This document shows, piece after piece, positions 52,108 to 61,027 of a stretch of 64,000 nucleotides of DNA. Below the pieces are notes generated by a model. It was not told where the DNA came from and ran no database searches. It worked only from the letters and a program-made list of their open reading frames with translations. The stretch is taken from assembly GCA_016125585.1 (NCBI GenBank), contig WGLL01000009.1, forward strand, positions 124,001 through 188,000. Reading direction: 5' to 3'. Each line of letters starts with the position of its first letter. The stretch's first letter is position 1. Source of the DNA: Caulobacter sp. GTDB lineage: Bacteria; Pseudomonadota; Alphaproteobacteria; Caulobacterales; Caulobacteraceae. Position numbers and translations under genes: made by a program.

Positions 52108-52616
52108 CCGCCATGTCTCAAGTCTCCCCGCCCCCCGCCGACAATGGCGACGGTTTCCGCATCACCGGCTGGCACGTCCTGATCGGCGTGGTGGCCTTCT
52201 TCGCCATCGTCATCGCCGTCGATGTCCTGTTCATCACCATGGCCTTCAGGACCTTCTCCGGCGAAGTCGCCTCCAACCCCTATGAGGCGGGCCTGGCCTA
52301 CAACCGCACCCTCGCCGAGGAGCGGGCGCAAGCCTCGCTGGGCTGGAGCGTGGCCATGACCCGGCCCGACGACGCGACGGTCGAAATCGCCATTCATGAC
52401 CGCGAGGGCCGCCCGGTTTCGGGCCTGTCCGGCGAGGCCGTCTTCGACCGTCCGGCCACGGAGACCGGGCGCAAGATCGTTGCGGTCCGCGTCGCCGGCC
52501 CGGGTCTCTACCGCCTGACGGTTCCGGATCCCTCCGGGGCCTGGGACATCCGGGCGACCCTGAAGCGCAGCGACGGTCAGCAGTTCAAGGTCGAGCAGCG
52601 GCTGGTCTGGCGATGA
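52104..52616 (+). CDS. ccoH: FixH/CcoH assembly protein
   Basis: A 170-residue protein with one N-terminal membrane helix (about residues 20-45, FRITGWHVLIGVVAFFAIVI) and a periplasmic beta-rich domain (SGEVASNPYEAGLAYNR). It interacts with CcoI/CcoS to load copper in cbb3 oxidase. It overlaps ccoG and ccoI by 4 bases each. Confidence 0.9.
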   Translation: MTAMSQVSPPPADNGDGFRITGWHVLIGVVAFFAIVIAVDVLFITMAFRTFSGEVASNPYEAGLAYNRTLAEERAQASLGWSVAMTRPDDATVEIAIHDREGRPVSGLSGEAVFDRPATETGRKIVAVRVAGPGLYRLTVPDPSGAWDIRATLKRSDGQQFKVEQRLVWR

Positions 52617-54784
52617 GCGACCTGTCTCTCAGTGACCTTGGGGCCTTTGTCAGCCGCGATGACGACGGCGCCGGCCGGCTGGAGCTCCTCGTCCAGGGGG
52701 CCCGCTGCGCCGGCTGCATGAGCAAGATCGAAAAGGGCGTCGCCGCCCTGCCTGGCGTCACCGCCGGCCGCTTCAACCTGACCACCGGCAAGCTCAGCGT
52801 GACCTTCGCCCGCGGCCTGGGCGATCCGGGCCTGGTCATGCGCCAGCTGGAGTCCCTCGGCTACCGGGCCAGCCTGTTCGATCCGGCCGCCGCCAGGGCC
52901 CAGGAAGACCGTGAGGGCAAGGACCTGGCGCTGGCCCTGGGCGTCGCGGCCTTCGGCGCCGGCAACGCCATGATGTTCACCGTCCCGACCTGGGCCGGCC
53001 TGTTCGGCCAGGAACTGAGCCCGGCGACGCGCGAGCTGATGTACTGGCTGTCGGCCCTGGTGGCGACGCCCTGCGCCCTGTTCGCCGGCATGACCTTCTT
53101 CCGGTCCGCCTGGGCCTCGCTCAAGCGACGCCAGGCCAACATGGACGTGCCGATCTCGATCGGCGTGCTGCTGACCCTGGCGGTCAGCTTCTCCGAGACC
53201 CTGCAACATGGCGCACACGCCTATTTCGACGCCGCGGTCACCTTGGTCTTCCTGCTGCTTATCGGCCGCTATCTGGACCACAAGCTGCGGCTTCGCGCCC
53301 GCAGCGCGGCGCGGGACCTGCTGGCCCTGCAGGCGCCGGTCGCCATGCGGCTGGACGAGGCCGGTCGTGAACATGGTGTGCCCGTCGGCGAGATCGCCGT
53401 GGGCGATCGTCTGGCCGTCGCGCCCGGCGACCGTATTCCGGTCGACGCCGAGCTCGAGACCGGCGTCTCCGATATCGACAATGCGATGATCACCGGCGAG
53501 AGCGCTTCGGTCGCGGTGGGCCCGGGCGACCGGCTGCACGCCGGCGCCCTCAACCTCAGCGGCCGGCTGATCCTGAGGGCCAGCGCCCGCTCCGAGGATT
53601 CGACCGTAGCCGCCATCGCCCGGCTGATGGAGGCCGGCGCTCAGGCGCGGGGCGCCTATGTCCGCCTCGCCGACAAGGCCGCCGCCCTCTATGTGCCGAT
53701 CGTTCACATCCTGGCCGTCGCCACCTTCCTGGGCGGCTGGTGGCTGGGCCTTGGCCCGCGCGTGGCCCTGCTGCGGGCGGCGGCGGTGCTGATCGTCACC
53801 TGCCCCTGCGCCCTGGGGCTGGCGGTGCCGGCCGTGCAGGTGACAGCGACCGGCCGGCTTTTCCGCAAGGGCATTCTGGTCAAGTCGGGCGCGGCGCTGG
53901 AGCGTCTCGCCGAGGTTGACCACGTGGTCTTCGACAAGACCGGCGTCCTCACCGAGGGCCGTCCCGTCCTTGTCACCGATGTTCCCGCCCTGATCCATAT
54001 GGCCGCCCCGCTGGCCAGAGCCTCGCGCCATCCTCTGGCCCGCGCCGTCGCCGACCGGGCCGGCGCAGGTCCCACCGCCGAGGCGGTGACCGAGGTTCCC
54101 GGCATGGGCGTCGAGGGAACCATTGACGGCCGCCGCGCCCGACTGGGCCGCGCCAGCTTCCTCGGCGTCGACCAGGGCGCCTCCGGACAGACCGAGCTGT
54201 GGTTCGGGTTCGAGGGCGAGTCCCGCTTTCGCCTGGCCTTCGAGGACGTCGTCAGGCCGCAGGCGGCAGAGGCCGTCGCCGCCCTGCGCAAGCTGGGGCT
54301 GTCGGTGGAAATCTTCTCCGGAGACCTGGCAGGTCCGGTGGCCGAGGTCGCCGACGCCGTGGGAGTGGACCGCTGGCGCGCCGGCATGACGCCGATCGAA
54401 AAGGCCGGGGCCGTCGCCGCCCTGAAGGCCGAGGGGCGCAAGGTGCTGATGATCGGCGACGGCCTGAACGACGCGGCGGCCCTGTCCTCGGCCCACGCCT
54501 CCATGGCGCCCGGATCCGCCGTCGACGCCAGCCAGAACGCCGCCGACCTGGTCTTTACCAGCGGTGATCCCTTGGCCGCCCCGCTGGCGATCAGGGTGGC
54601 CCGGGCGGCCCGGGTCCGGGCTCTGGAGAACTTCGGCTTCTCGGCGCTCTATAACGCCATCGCCGCCCCCGCGGCTGTGCTTGGCCTGGTCAATCCGCTG
54701 CTGGCCGCGGTCGCGATGTCGGGCTCATCCCTGATCGTGACGCTGAACGCCCTGAGGATGGCCTTCGAGGGAGATCGCCGATGA
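52613..54784 (+). CDS. ccoI: Copper-translocating P-type ATPase CcoI/FixI
   Basis: A 723-residue P1B-ATPase. An N-terminal heavy-metal domain has C32-A-G-C35, then eight helices with actuator TGES (294-297) and transmembrane metal site C397-P-C. The phosphorylation motif DKTG begins at residue 441, and the hinge GDGLNDAAAL lies near the end. CcoI exports Cu+ to the periplasm for delivery to CuB of cbb3. It is in the ccoGHIS order. Confidence 0.95.
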   Translation: MSDLSLSDLGAFVSRDDDGAGRLELLVQGARCAGCMSKIEKGVAALPGVTAGRFNLTTGKLSVTFARGLGDPGLVMRQLESLGYRASLFDPAAARAQEDREGKDLALALGVAAFGAGNAMMFTVPTWAGLFGQELSPATRELMYWLSALVATPCALFAGMTFFRSAWASLKRRQANMDVPISIGVLLTLAVSFSETLQHGAHAYFDAAVTLVFLLLIGRYLDHKLRLRARSAARDLLALQAPVAMRLDEAGREHGVPVGEIAVGDRLAVAPGDRIPVDAELETGVSDIDNAMITGESASVAVGPGDRLHAGALNLSGRLILRASARSEDSTVAAIARLMEAGAQARGAYVRLADKAAALYVPIVHILAVATFLGGWWLGLGPRVALLRAAAVLIVTCPCALGLAVPAVQVTATGRLFRKGILVKSGAALERLAEVDHVVFDKTGVLTEGRPVLVTDVPALIHMAAPLARASRHPLARAVADRAGAGPTAEAVTEVPGMGVEGTIDGRRARLGRASFLGVDQGASGQTELWFGFEGESRFRLAFEDVVRPQAAEAVAALRKLGLSVEIFSGDLAGPVAEVADAVGVDRWRAGMTPIEKAGAVAALKAEGRKVLMIGDGLNDAAALSSAHASMAPGSAVDASQNAADLVFTSGDPLAAPLAIRVARAARVRALENFGFSALYNAIAAPAAVLGLVNPLLAAVAMSGSSLIVTLNALRMAFEGDRR

Positions 54785-54939
54785 CCATCGTCCTGCTGCT
54801 GGCGCCCTTTTCCCTGGCCCTCGCCCTGACCGGTCTGGCCGCCTTCTGGTGGTCCCTGAAATCGGGCCAGTACGAGGACCCCAAGGGCGACGCGGCCCGC
54901 ATCCTCTATGATCACCTCGAGGACGGCCCGGGCGACTGA
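54781..54939 (+). CDS. ccoS: cbb3 assembly protein CcoS
   Basis: A 52-residue peptide with one membrane helix (about residues 4-25), and the motif FWWSLKSGQYEDPKGDA, diagnostic of CcoS/FixS. It is required for cofactor loading of the oxidase. The ATG overlaps the ccoI stop (ATGA). It is short enough to be missed. Confidence 0.92.
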   Translation: MTIVLLLAPFSLALALTGLAAFWWSLKSGQYEDPKGDAARILYDHLEDGPGD

Positions 54940-54944
54940 ATTTC

Positions 54945-54958
54945 TTGATTCAGATCAC
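54945..54958. promoter_or_regulatory. FNR box upstream of hemN
   Basis: TTGATTCAGATCAC, one mismatch from the FNR consensus, starting 6 bp after the ccoS stop and 36 bp before the hemN ATG. The short distance means it could activate or repress depending on the transcription start. Confidence 0.65.
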
Positions 54959-54993
54959 GGCGACCCGCCGTCCGGGGCGGCAACATCCGCGCC

Positions 54994-56382
54994 ATGAACG
55001 CCATGACATCCGCGCCGGCCCGGCCCGCGCCCGCCCCCGCCGCAGACCTGCTCAGCCGCTACGATGGCCGCGCGCCCCGCTATACCAGCTACCCGACGGC
55101 GCTGAGCTTCTCCGATGAAGTCAACGAGACGGTCTATCGGGACTGGCTGCCCGCCCTCGACCCGTCCGGCGCCCTGTCGCTCTATCTGCACATCCCGTTC
55201 TGTCAGCGCCTGTGCTGGTATTGCGGCTGCAACACCCGGGTCGTGCGCAGCCACGACCTGATTTCCAGCTACAACCGGCTGCTCATCGATGAACTGGGCC
55301 TGCTGCAGGCCGCCCTTCCCGCAAGGATGCGGGTTGGCCAGATCCATCTGGGTGGCGGCACGCCCAACATGCTTTCGCGCGACGACATGACCGACCTGTT
55401 CCGCGCCATCCGCCACGTCTTTCAGGTCTCCCCCGGCGCGGAGATCGCCGCCGAGCTGGACCCCGCCAGCCTGACTCGCGAGTGGGTGCGCGCCGCCGCC
55501 CACCATGGCCTCAGCCGGGCCAGCCTGGGCGTCCAGGATCTGACCCCCGAGGTCCAGCAGGCGGTCAACCGGATCGAGTCGTTTTCAGTGGTCGAGCAGG
55601 CCGCCGGCTGGCTGCGCGAGGTCGGCGTTCTCTCGCTCAATCTGGACCTGATGTATGGCCTGCCCAACCAGACCACAGCTGGCATGCTCGCCACCCTTGA
55701 ACAGGTTGTCAGCCTCCGCCCCGAGCGGCTCGCCCTGTTCGGCTATGCTCACGTGCCATGGGCCCGGCCGCATCAGAAACTGATCCCTGCCGATCGGCTG
55801 CCAGGCGCGTCGGAAAGACTGGATCAAAGCGAGGCCGCCGCCGCCTGGCTGACGGCCGAGGGCTATGTCCGGATCGGCCTGGACCACTTCGCCCGCGAGG
55901 ACGACAGCCTGGCCGTCGCGGCCCGGGCCGGCGCCCTGCACCGCAATTTCCAGGGCTACACGACCGATCCGCATGAGGTGCTCCTGGGAGTCGGCGCTTC
56001 CTCTATCGGTCGCCTGCCCCAGGGCTTCGCCCAGAACCTGTCCGGCGAGCCGCAGTGGCGCGCCGCGGTGGCGGCGGGCAGGCTGCCGGTCAACCGCGGC
56101 GTCGCCCTGACCGATGATGATCGCTTCCGTGGCGACATCATCGAGCGGCTGATGTGCGATCTCAGAGTCGACCTGGCGGCGGTCTGCGCCGGCCATGGCC
56201 GCTCGCTTGGCGACCTTGATCCGGCGCGCGAGGCGCTGGCCGGCCTGATCGCCGACGGCGTTGCAGAGATCGACGGCGCCGTGGTCAGGGTGACGGACGC
56301 GGGCCGGCCCTTCCTGCGCAGCGTCTGTCAGGTCTTCGACGTCCGGTCGAACGATCCGGGCGCCCATTCCCGCGTGGTCTGA
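54994..56382 (+). CDS. hemN: Oxygen-independent coproporphyrinogen III oxidase
   Basis: A 462-residue radical SAM enzyme of the HemN family for heme synthesis without oxygen. The [4Fe-4S] cysteines are C70-x3-C74-x2-C77 (CQRLCWYCGC), followed by the HLGGGTPNMLSRDD SAM region and the GLDHFAREDD motif. It has its own FNR box and follows the cbb3 genes, coupling heme supply to microaerobic respiration. Length is normal. Confidence 0.94.
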   Translation: MNAMTSAPARPAPAPAADLLSRYDGRAPRYTSYPTALSFSDEVNETVYRDWLPALDPSGALSLYLHIPFCQRLCWYCGCNTRVVRSHDLISSYNRLLIDELGLLQAALPARMRVGQIHLGGGTPNMLSRDDMTDLFRAIRHVFQVSPGAEIAAELDPASLTREWVRAAAHHGLSRASLGVQDLTPEVQQAVNRIESFSVVEQAAGWLREVGVLSLNLDLMYGLPNQTTAGMLATLEQVVSLRPERLALFGYAHVPWARPHQKLIPADRLPGASERLDQSEAAAAWLTAEGYVRIGLDHFAREDDSLAVAARAGALHRNFQGYTTDPHEVLLGVGASSIGRLPQGFAQNLSGEPQWRAAVAAGRLPVNRGVALTDDDRFRGDIIERLMCDLRVDLAAVCAGHGRSLGDLDPAREALAGLIADGVAEIDGAVVRVTDAGRPFLRSVCQVFDVRSNDPGAHSRVV

Positions 56383-56558
56383 AGCCCGGGCGGCCACGCA
56401 GGGGGCCTCGTTCCTGGCGCCTGTGAATGCAGCGTCCGGCGCCGCGATTTCCGGCGGTTCGGTCTGCAACCATTTTGCGAACCGCGCCACGGAACCAACC
56501 GGGCAATCCGGCTTTCCGATGTTGGACCGCATCAGCGGCCGCGTCTGGAGTTCCCCCC

Positions 56559-57665
56559 GTGAAAATTGCCCAGGTTGCCCCCCTGTATGAGGCCGTGCCG
56601 CCGCTGCTCTACGGCGGCACCGAGCGGGTCGTCGCCTACCTGACCGACGCCCTTGTCGAGCTTGGCCATGAGGTCACTCTGTTCGCCAGCGGCGAGTCGA
56701 AGACCCTCGCCACCCTTTGCCCCGGTCGCGCCCAGGCCATCCGCCTAGACCCGCATCCGCTGAAATCCGATCTCGCCGCCCACATGGCGATGCTCAGCGA
56801 GGTCCGTCGGCGGGCCAATGAGTTCGACATCATCCATTTCCACACCGACATGATCCAGTTTCCGATGTTCGAGGCCCTGGCTAACCGGACCATCACCACC
56901 TTGCACGGACGGCTTGATCTGCAGGATCTGGCCGGCGTGTATGAGCACTGGCCGACCTACCCGATGGTGTCGATCTCGGATGATCAGCGCCGCGCCCTGC
57001 CCTTCGCCAACTGGGCTGGCACGGTGCAGCATGGCCTGCCGTCACAGCTCCTCGACTTCTCTCCGGGCGGCGAGGGTTATCTCGCCTTTCTGGGCCGCAT
57101 CTCTCCGGAGAAGCGCCCTGACCGGGCCATCGCCATCGCCAGGGCGGCCGGCATGCCCCTGAAGATCGCCGCCAAGGTCGACAACGCCGACAAGCAGTAT
57201 TTCGCCGAGGTGATCGCGCCCCTGATTGAAGCCAGTCCCGATGTCGAGTTTGTCGGCGAGATCAATGACCGGCAGAAATCGGACTTCCTCGGCAATGCGG
57301 CCGCCCTGCTGTTTCCGATCGACTGGCCCGAGCCGTTCGGCCTGGTAATGATCGAGGCCATGGCCTGCGGCACGCCGGTCATCGCCTGGCGTAACGGGTC
57401 GACCACCGAGGTGATCGAGCCGGGCGAAACCGGCTATCTTGTCGATAGTCTGGAAGACGCCGTGGCCGCCGTCCCCAAGGCGCTGACGCTGGATCGCGCC
57501 GCCATCCGGACGCGGTTCGAGCTCCGGTTCTCGGCGGTGGCGATGGCGCGACGCTATGTGACCCTCTACGCAGATCGGCTGGCGGCCTGCCCCTTCGCCG
57601 ACATCGACCCGTCCCTGCCGGCCCTGGTCAGCAACGACGCCCCGGGTCTGGCCCGGATCGCGTGA
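56559..57665 (+). CDS. Glycosyltransferase family 4 protein
   Basis: A 368-residue GT-B glycosyltransferase. There is an N-terminal VAPLYEAVPPLLYGGTERVV glycine-rich loop, a mid-domain FLGRISPEKRPDRAI and the C-terminal EPFGLVMIEAMACGTPVIAW, which holds the E-x7-E nucleotide-sugar motif. The GTG start at 56559 gives a proper N-terminal strand (MKIAQVAPLY); upstream in-frame codons are unlike the family. It lies 38 bp before a debranching-type glycosidase, so it may act on a glycan or compatible solute with it. Confidence 0.88.
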   Translation: MKIAQVAPLYEAVPPLLYGGTERVVAYLTDALVELGHEVTLFASGESKTLATLCPGRAQAIRLDPHPLKSDLAAHMAMLSEVRRRANEFDIIHFHTDMIQFPMFEALANRTITTLHGRLDLQDLAGVYEHWPTYPMVSISDDQRRALPFANWAGTVQHGLPSQLLDFSPGGEGYLAFLGRISPEKRPDRAIAIARAAGMPLKIAAKVDNADKQYFAEVIAPLIEASPDVEFVGEINDRQKSDFLGNAAALLFPIDWPEPFGLVMIEAMACGTPVIAWRNGSTTEVIEPGETGYLVDSLEDAVAAVPKALTLDRAAIRTRFELRFSAVAMARRYVTLYADRLAACPFADIDPSLPALVSNDAPGLARIA

Positions 57666-57703
57666 GCTCTCAAGGCTCGGGGATCGGCCGCATGGAAGAC
57701 TGA

Positions 57704-59848
57704 ATGAACGATATTGCGATTGTCGCCCCGGTCCTCGACGACCAGCGTGACGAAGGTCCCCTGCAGATGATGGCCCTCAAGTCGGGGGACTGTTTTCTGG
57801 TGGCCGATGGTCACGGCGACATCCTCGGCGGACCCGACGGGCTATTTGACGCCGACACCCGCATCCTGTCCCGGCTCAGGCTGCGGATCGGCGGGGTCGG
57901 CCCGACGCTGCTCAGTTCCGGGATATCGACCGACAATGTGATGTTCACCTTCCACGGCGCCAATCGGCCGCTGCCGCCGGCGGGCGGCCGTCAGGTGCCT
58001 CCGGGCGTGCTTCACGTCGAACGCCAGCGCATCGTCCATGCGCGCCGGATGTACGAGCGGATCATCCTGACCAATCACGGCCTGGACGAAGTGCTGGCGC
58101 CGCTGTCCATCGAGTTCGCGGCGGACTTTCGCGACATCTTCGAGGTGCGAGGTCAGACCCGGCGCAAGCGGGGCCGCCAGGAACCGCCGGTGCTCGACGG
58201 GCGTCATGTGACCTTCGGCTATCACGGCCTGGACGGGGTGCGCCGCAGCAGCGTCATCGCCTTTTCCGAACCGCCCGCCCGGCTTTTCAGCGACCGGGCG
58301 GACTTTCTGGCCTCGTTTCAGCCCCGCACCGCCTTCGAACTGCTGCTGGAAGTCGGCGCGGACTATGAGGACATCCCCGATGGCGACCGGTTCCGGGCCG
58401 CCGCCGCCGCCGCCCGCAGGGCCATGCGAACCCGGGCCCGCGCGGGGGTCACGCCGCGAAGCGACAGCCCGACCTTCAACCGCTGGACCAACCAGTCGCG
58501 CGTCGATCTCGCTCTGCTGACGACCGACCTGCCGACCGGCCCCTATCCCTATGCCGGCATCCCCTGGTTCTCGACGCCCTTCGGCCGCGACGGGATCCTG
58601 ACGGCCTGGCAGATGCTGCTGTTCGATCCGGGCCTGGCGCGCGGGGTGCTGTCCTACCTCGCCGCCCGTCAGGCCACCGAAGACGATGCTTTCCGCGACT
58701 CCGCGCCCGGCAAGATCATGCATGAGACGCGCCGGGGCGAGATGGCGGCCCTGGGCGAGGTGCCCTTCGGTCTCTACTACGGCGGGGTGGACACGACGCC
58801 GCTGTTCATCGGCCTGGCCGGCGCCTATGCCCGCCGCACCGGTGATCTGGCCTTGATCCGGAAGATCTGGCCCGCCCTGAAGAAGGCCGTCGAATGGCTT
58901 GAAACTGAAGGGGATTCGAACGGCGACGGGTTCATCGACTACGCCCGCGGCGCCGAGACGGGCCTGTCCAATCAGGGGTGGAAGGACAGCTACGACAGCG
59001 TCTTCCACACCGACAAGCGCTTTCCGAAGGGGCCGGTCGCCCTGGTCGAGGTTCAGGGCTACGCCTACGCCGCCTGGCTGGCCATGGCCGAGCTGGCGTC
59101 CCGCCTGGACGAGCCGGGCGCTGAGGGCTGGGCGGCCCGGGCCGAGGCTATCCGGGCGGCGGTCGAGGACCGTTTCTGGATGGAGGACCGCGGCAGCTAC
59201 GGCATCGCCATCGATGGAGACTGCCAGCTTTGTCGCCCGCTGACCTCCAACGCCGGTCACCTGCTGTTTGTCGGCCTGCCCGGCGTCGAGCGGGGTCGAC
59301 GGGTCATCGAGACCCTGTCCGGAGCGGCCTTCAATACCGGCTGGGGCATCCGCACCCTGGCCAGCGGAGAAGCCCGATACAATCCAATGAGTTATCATAA
59401 CGGCTCGATCTGGCCGCATGACAACGCCATCTGCGCCGCCGGCATGGGCCGGTATGGCGATCGCGATCATCTCGGCCGCCTGCTGCGCGGCCTGTTCGAC
59501 ACCGCAGCCGACATGGGCATGCGGCTGCCGGAGCTGTTCTGCGGCTTTCCGCGGCGGCCGGGAGAGCCCCCGGTCCCCTATCCTGTCAGCTGCTCGCCCC
59601 AGGCTTGGGCGGCGGGGTCGGTCTTCCTGATCCTCAAGTCGCTTCTCGGGATCGAGGTGGACGCCTTCGCGGGCGAAATCCGCATCGTCCGCCCCCGCCT
59701 GCCGGCCGGAGTCAACCGGCTGACGCTGCCCAATCTTCAGGTGGGTGATTGCGACGTGGATCTGGTGTTCGAGCGGGTGCGGGAGGGTCTGGTAATCGCC
59801 TCGGCGTCGCGTTGCCCGGAGACCCTCCGGGTGATCACGGCCAACTGA
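57704..59848 (+). CDS. Amylo-alpha-1,6-glucosidase / glycogen-debranching-like protein
   Basis: A 714-residue protein. An N-terminal domain of about 200 residues (LKSGDCFLVADGHGDILG) resembles the N-terminal GDE domain, and the C-terminal (alpha/alpha)6 toroid contains GIPWFSTPFGRDGILTAWQM and ESWKDS/GLSNQGWKDSYDS motifs typical of amylo-1,6-glucosidases. It is probably cytosolic. The exact substrate is unknown. It follows the GT4 gene and is likely co-transcribed. The stop is 47 bp from tRNA-His on the other strand. Confidence 0.85.
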   Translation: MNDIAIVAPVLDDQRDEGPLQMMALKSGDCFLVADGHGDILGGPDGLFDADTRILSRLRLRIGGVGPTLLSSGISTDNVMFTFHGANRPLPPAGGRQVPPGVLHVERQRIVHARRMYERIILTNHGLDEVLAPLSIEFAADFRDIFEVRGQTRRKRGRQEPPVLDGRHVTFGYHGLDGVRRSSVIAFSEPPARLFSDRADFLASFQPRTAFELLLEVGADYEDIPDGDRFRAAAAAARRAMRTRARAGVTPRSDSPTFNRWTNQSRVDLALLTTDLPTGPYPYAGIPWFSTPFGRDGILTAWQMLLFDPGLARGVLSYLAARQATEDDAFRDSAPGKIMHETRRGEMAALGEVPFGLYYGGVDTTPLFIGLAGAYARRTGDLALIRKIWPALKKAVEWLETEGDSNGDGFIDYARGAETGLSNQGWKDSYDSVFHTDKRFPKGPVALVEVQGYAYAAWLAMAELASRLDEPGAEGWAARAEAIRAAVEDRFWMEDRGSYGIAIDGDCQLCRPLTSNAGHLLFVGLPGVERGRRVIETLSGAAFNTGWGIRTLASGEARYNPMSYHNGSIWPHDNAICAAGMGRYGDRDHLGRLLRGLFDTAADMGMRLPELFCGFPRRPGEPPVPYPVSCSPQAWAAGSVFLILKSLLGIEVDAFAGEIRIVRPRLPAGVNRLTLPNLQVGDCDVDLVFERVREGLVIASASRCPETLRVITAN

Positions 59849-59894
59849 CCATGCCACGGGGGCCCGAAGGGGTCGGCCGGCCGGGCGCCCTGGA

Positions 59895-59971
59895 TGGTAC
59901 CACCTCTCGGGTTCGAACCGAGGACCTCTAGATCCACAATCTAGCGCTCTAACCAGCTGAGCTAAGGCGGC
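59895..59971 (-). tRNA. tRNA-His (anticodon GTG), non-canonical 5' end
   Basis: A 77-base cloverleaf on the minus strand. The acceptor GCCGCCT pairs with AGGTGGT, the anticodon arm is TAGAT-TGTGGAT-CTA type with GTG at the centre, and the T arm is CTCGG-TTCGAAC-CCGAG. A73 and CCA are encoded. The base preceding G1 is C, not the G-1 of canonical tRNA-His. Confidence 0.92.
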
Positions 59972-60061
59972 GCATCACAGCGAGGGGATCGTTTAGTCGT
60001 TCCGGGGCGGAGGATCAAGCAGTGCTTGCAGGCGGGCCAAACTGGTCGCAGGCTCGTCGGC

Positions 60062-60943
60062 ATGACCAGCATCACCACCCGCCGCATCGCGGCCAACGGC
60101 CTGAATTTCACCGCTGATGAAGCCGGCGACGGGGACGATGTCGCCCTGTTTCTGCATGGGTTTCCCGAGAGCCGCTTCTCCTGGCGATATCAGCTTCCCC
60201 TTCTGGCCGAGGCGGGATGGCGCGCCGTCGCGCCCGACCTCAGGGGCTATGGCGACAGCAGCCGGCCCGAAGGCAAGGCGGCCTATGAGCTGGATCATCT
60301 GACGGCCGACGTCGCGGGGATGTTTGACGCCCTGGGGGCGCGCCGCCGCCTGCTGATCGCCCACGACTGGGGCGCCCTGATCGCCTGGGCCTTCGCCCTG
60401 GACAAGGTGCGCCCCCTCGACGGCCTGGTGATCATGAATGTGCCCCACCCGGTCGTTTTCCAGGAGGTGATGGCCCACAGCTGGGCCCAGCGCCGGCGCT
60501 CCTGGTATGCCGCCTTCTTCCAGTTGCCGTGGTTGCCGGAGCGGGCGCTCACGGCAAACGGCGCCCGCGCCATCGGCCAGGCCTTCAGCGGCATGGCGGT
60601 CGACAAGAGCCGCTTTCCGCCCGAGGTGCTCGCCCACTATCAGGACAACGCCCTCAAGCCGGGCGCCATGACGGCGATGATCAACTACTACCGCGCCAAC
60701 CTCAAAGCCCTCCAACGCTGGCGCCGCGCCGACTGCCCGGTGATCGAGACGCCGACCCTGATGGTCTGGGGGGAAGAGGACGCGGCCCTCGGGCTGGAAC
60801 TGACCGAAGGCTACGAGGGTCTGGTGCGGGACTTCACGCTCGAGCGCCTGCCCGGGGTCTCGCACTGGGTGCAGCAGGAAGCGCCGGAGGCGGTCAACGA
60901 TCGCCTATCGGCCTGGCTGAAGGCCCGCAGCCTCACGGGCTGA
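60062..60943 (+). CDS. Alpha/beta hydrolase, epoxide-hydrolase-like
   Basis: A 293-residue alpha/beta hydrolase. The oxyanion motif is HGFPES (residues 32-37), the nucleophile is D102 in AHDWGAL, and a C-terminal GVSHWVQQEAP carries the likely catalytic His. An Asp nucleophile in HDWG points to epoxide hydrolases or haloalkane dehalogenases rather than esterases. The substrate is unknown. The start at 60062 gives the best N-terminus; an upstream codon adds 12 residues. Confidence 0.82.
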   Translation: MTSITTRRIAANGLNFTADEAGDGDDVALFLHGFPESRFSWRYQLPLLAEAGWRAVAPDLRGYGDSSRPEGKAAYELDHLTADVAGMFDALGARRRLLIAHDWGALIAWAFALDKVRPLDGLVIMNVPHPVVFQEVMAHSWAQRRRSWYAAFFQLPWLPERALTANGARAIGQAFSGMAVDKSRFPPEVLAHYQDNALKPGAMTAMINYYRANLKALQRWRRADCPVIETPTLMVWGEEDAALGLELTEGYEGLVRDFTLERLPGVSHWVQQEAPEAVNDRLSAWLKARSLTG

Positions 60944-60968
60944 CGGCCCGGCGCCCGCCGCAAACAGC

Positions 60969-61007
60969 AAAAGGCCCCGGAGATCGCTCTCCGGGGCCTT
61001 CGCTTTG
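60969..61007. terminator. Bidirectional terminator between the hydrolase and tonB
   Basis: Stem AAGGCCCCGGAGA/TCTCCGGGGCCTT (60971-61000) with a TCGC loop. The minus-strand product ends in TTTTGCTGTTTG, so it serves tonB best. The plus side ends CGCTTTG, a weaker run for the hydrolase gene. Confidence 0.75.
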
Positions 61008-61027
61008 TTGGTCGACGAATGCCGATC

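Noticed and set aside
52577..54496. Long minus-strand frame (639 codons) opposite ccoI
   Set aside because: Shadow of the P-type ATPase gene; low-complexity and no known motif.
57842..59857. Long open frame on the minus strand (671 codons) opposite the debranching enzyme
   Set aside because: It is a GC-rich shadow frame: it lacks recognisable domains, and the plus-strand frame has clear glucosidase motifs and a ribosome site.
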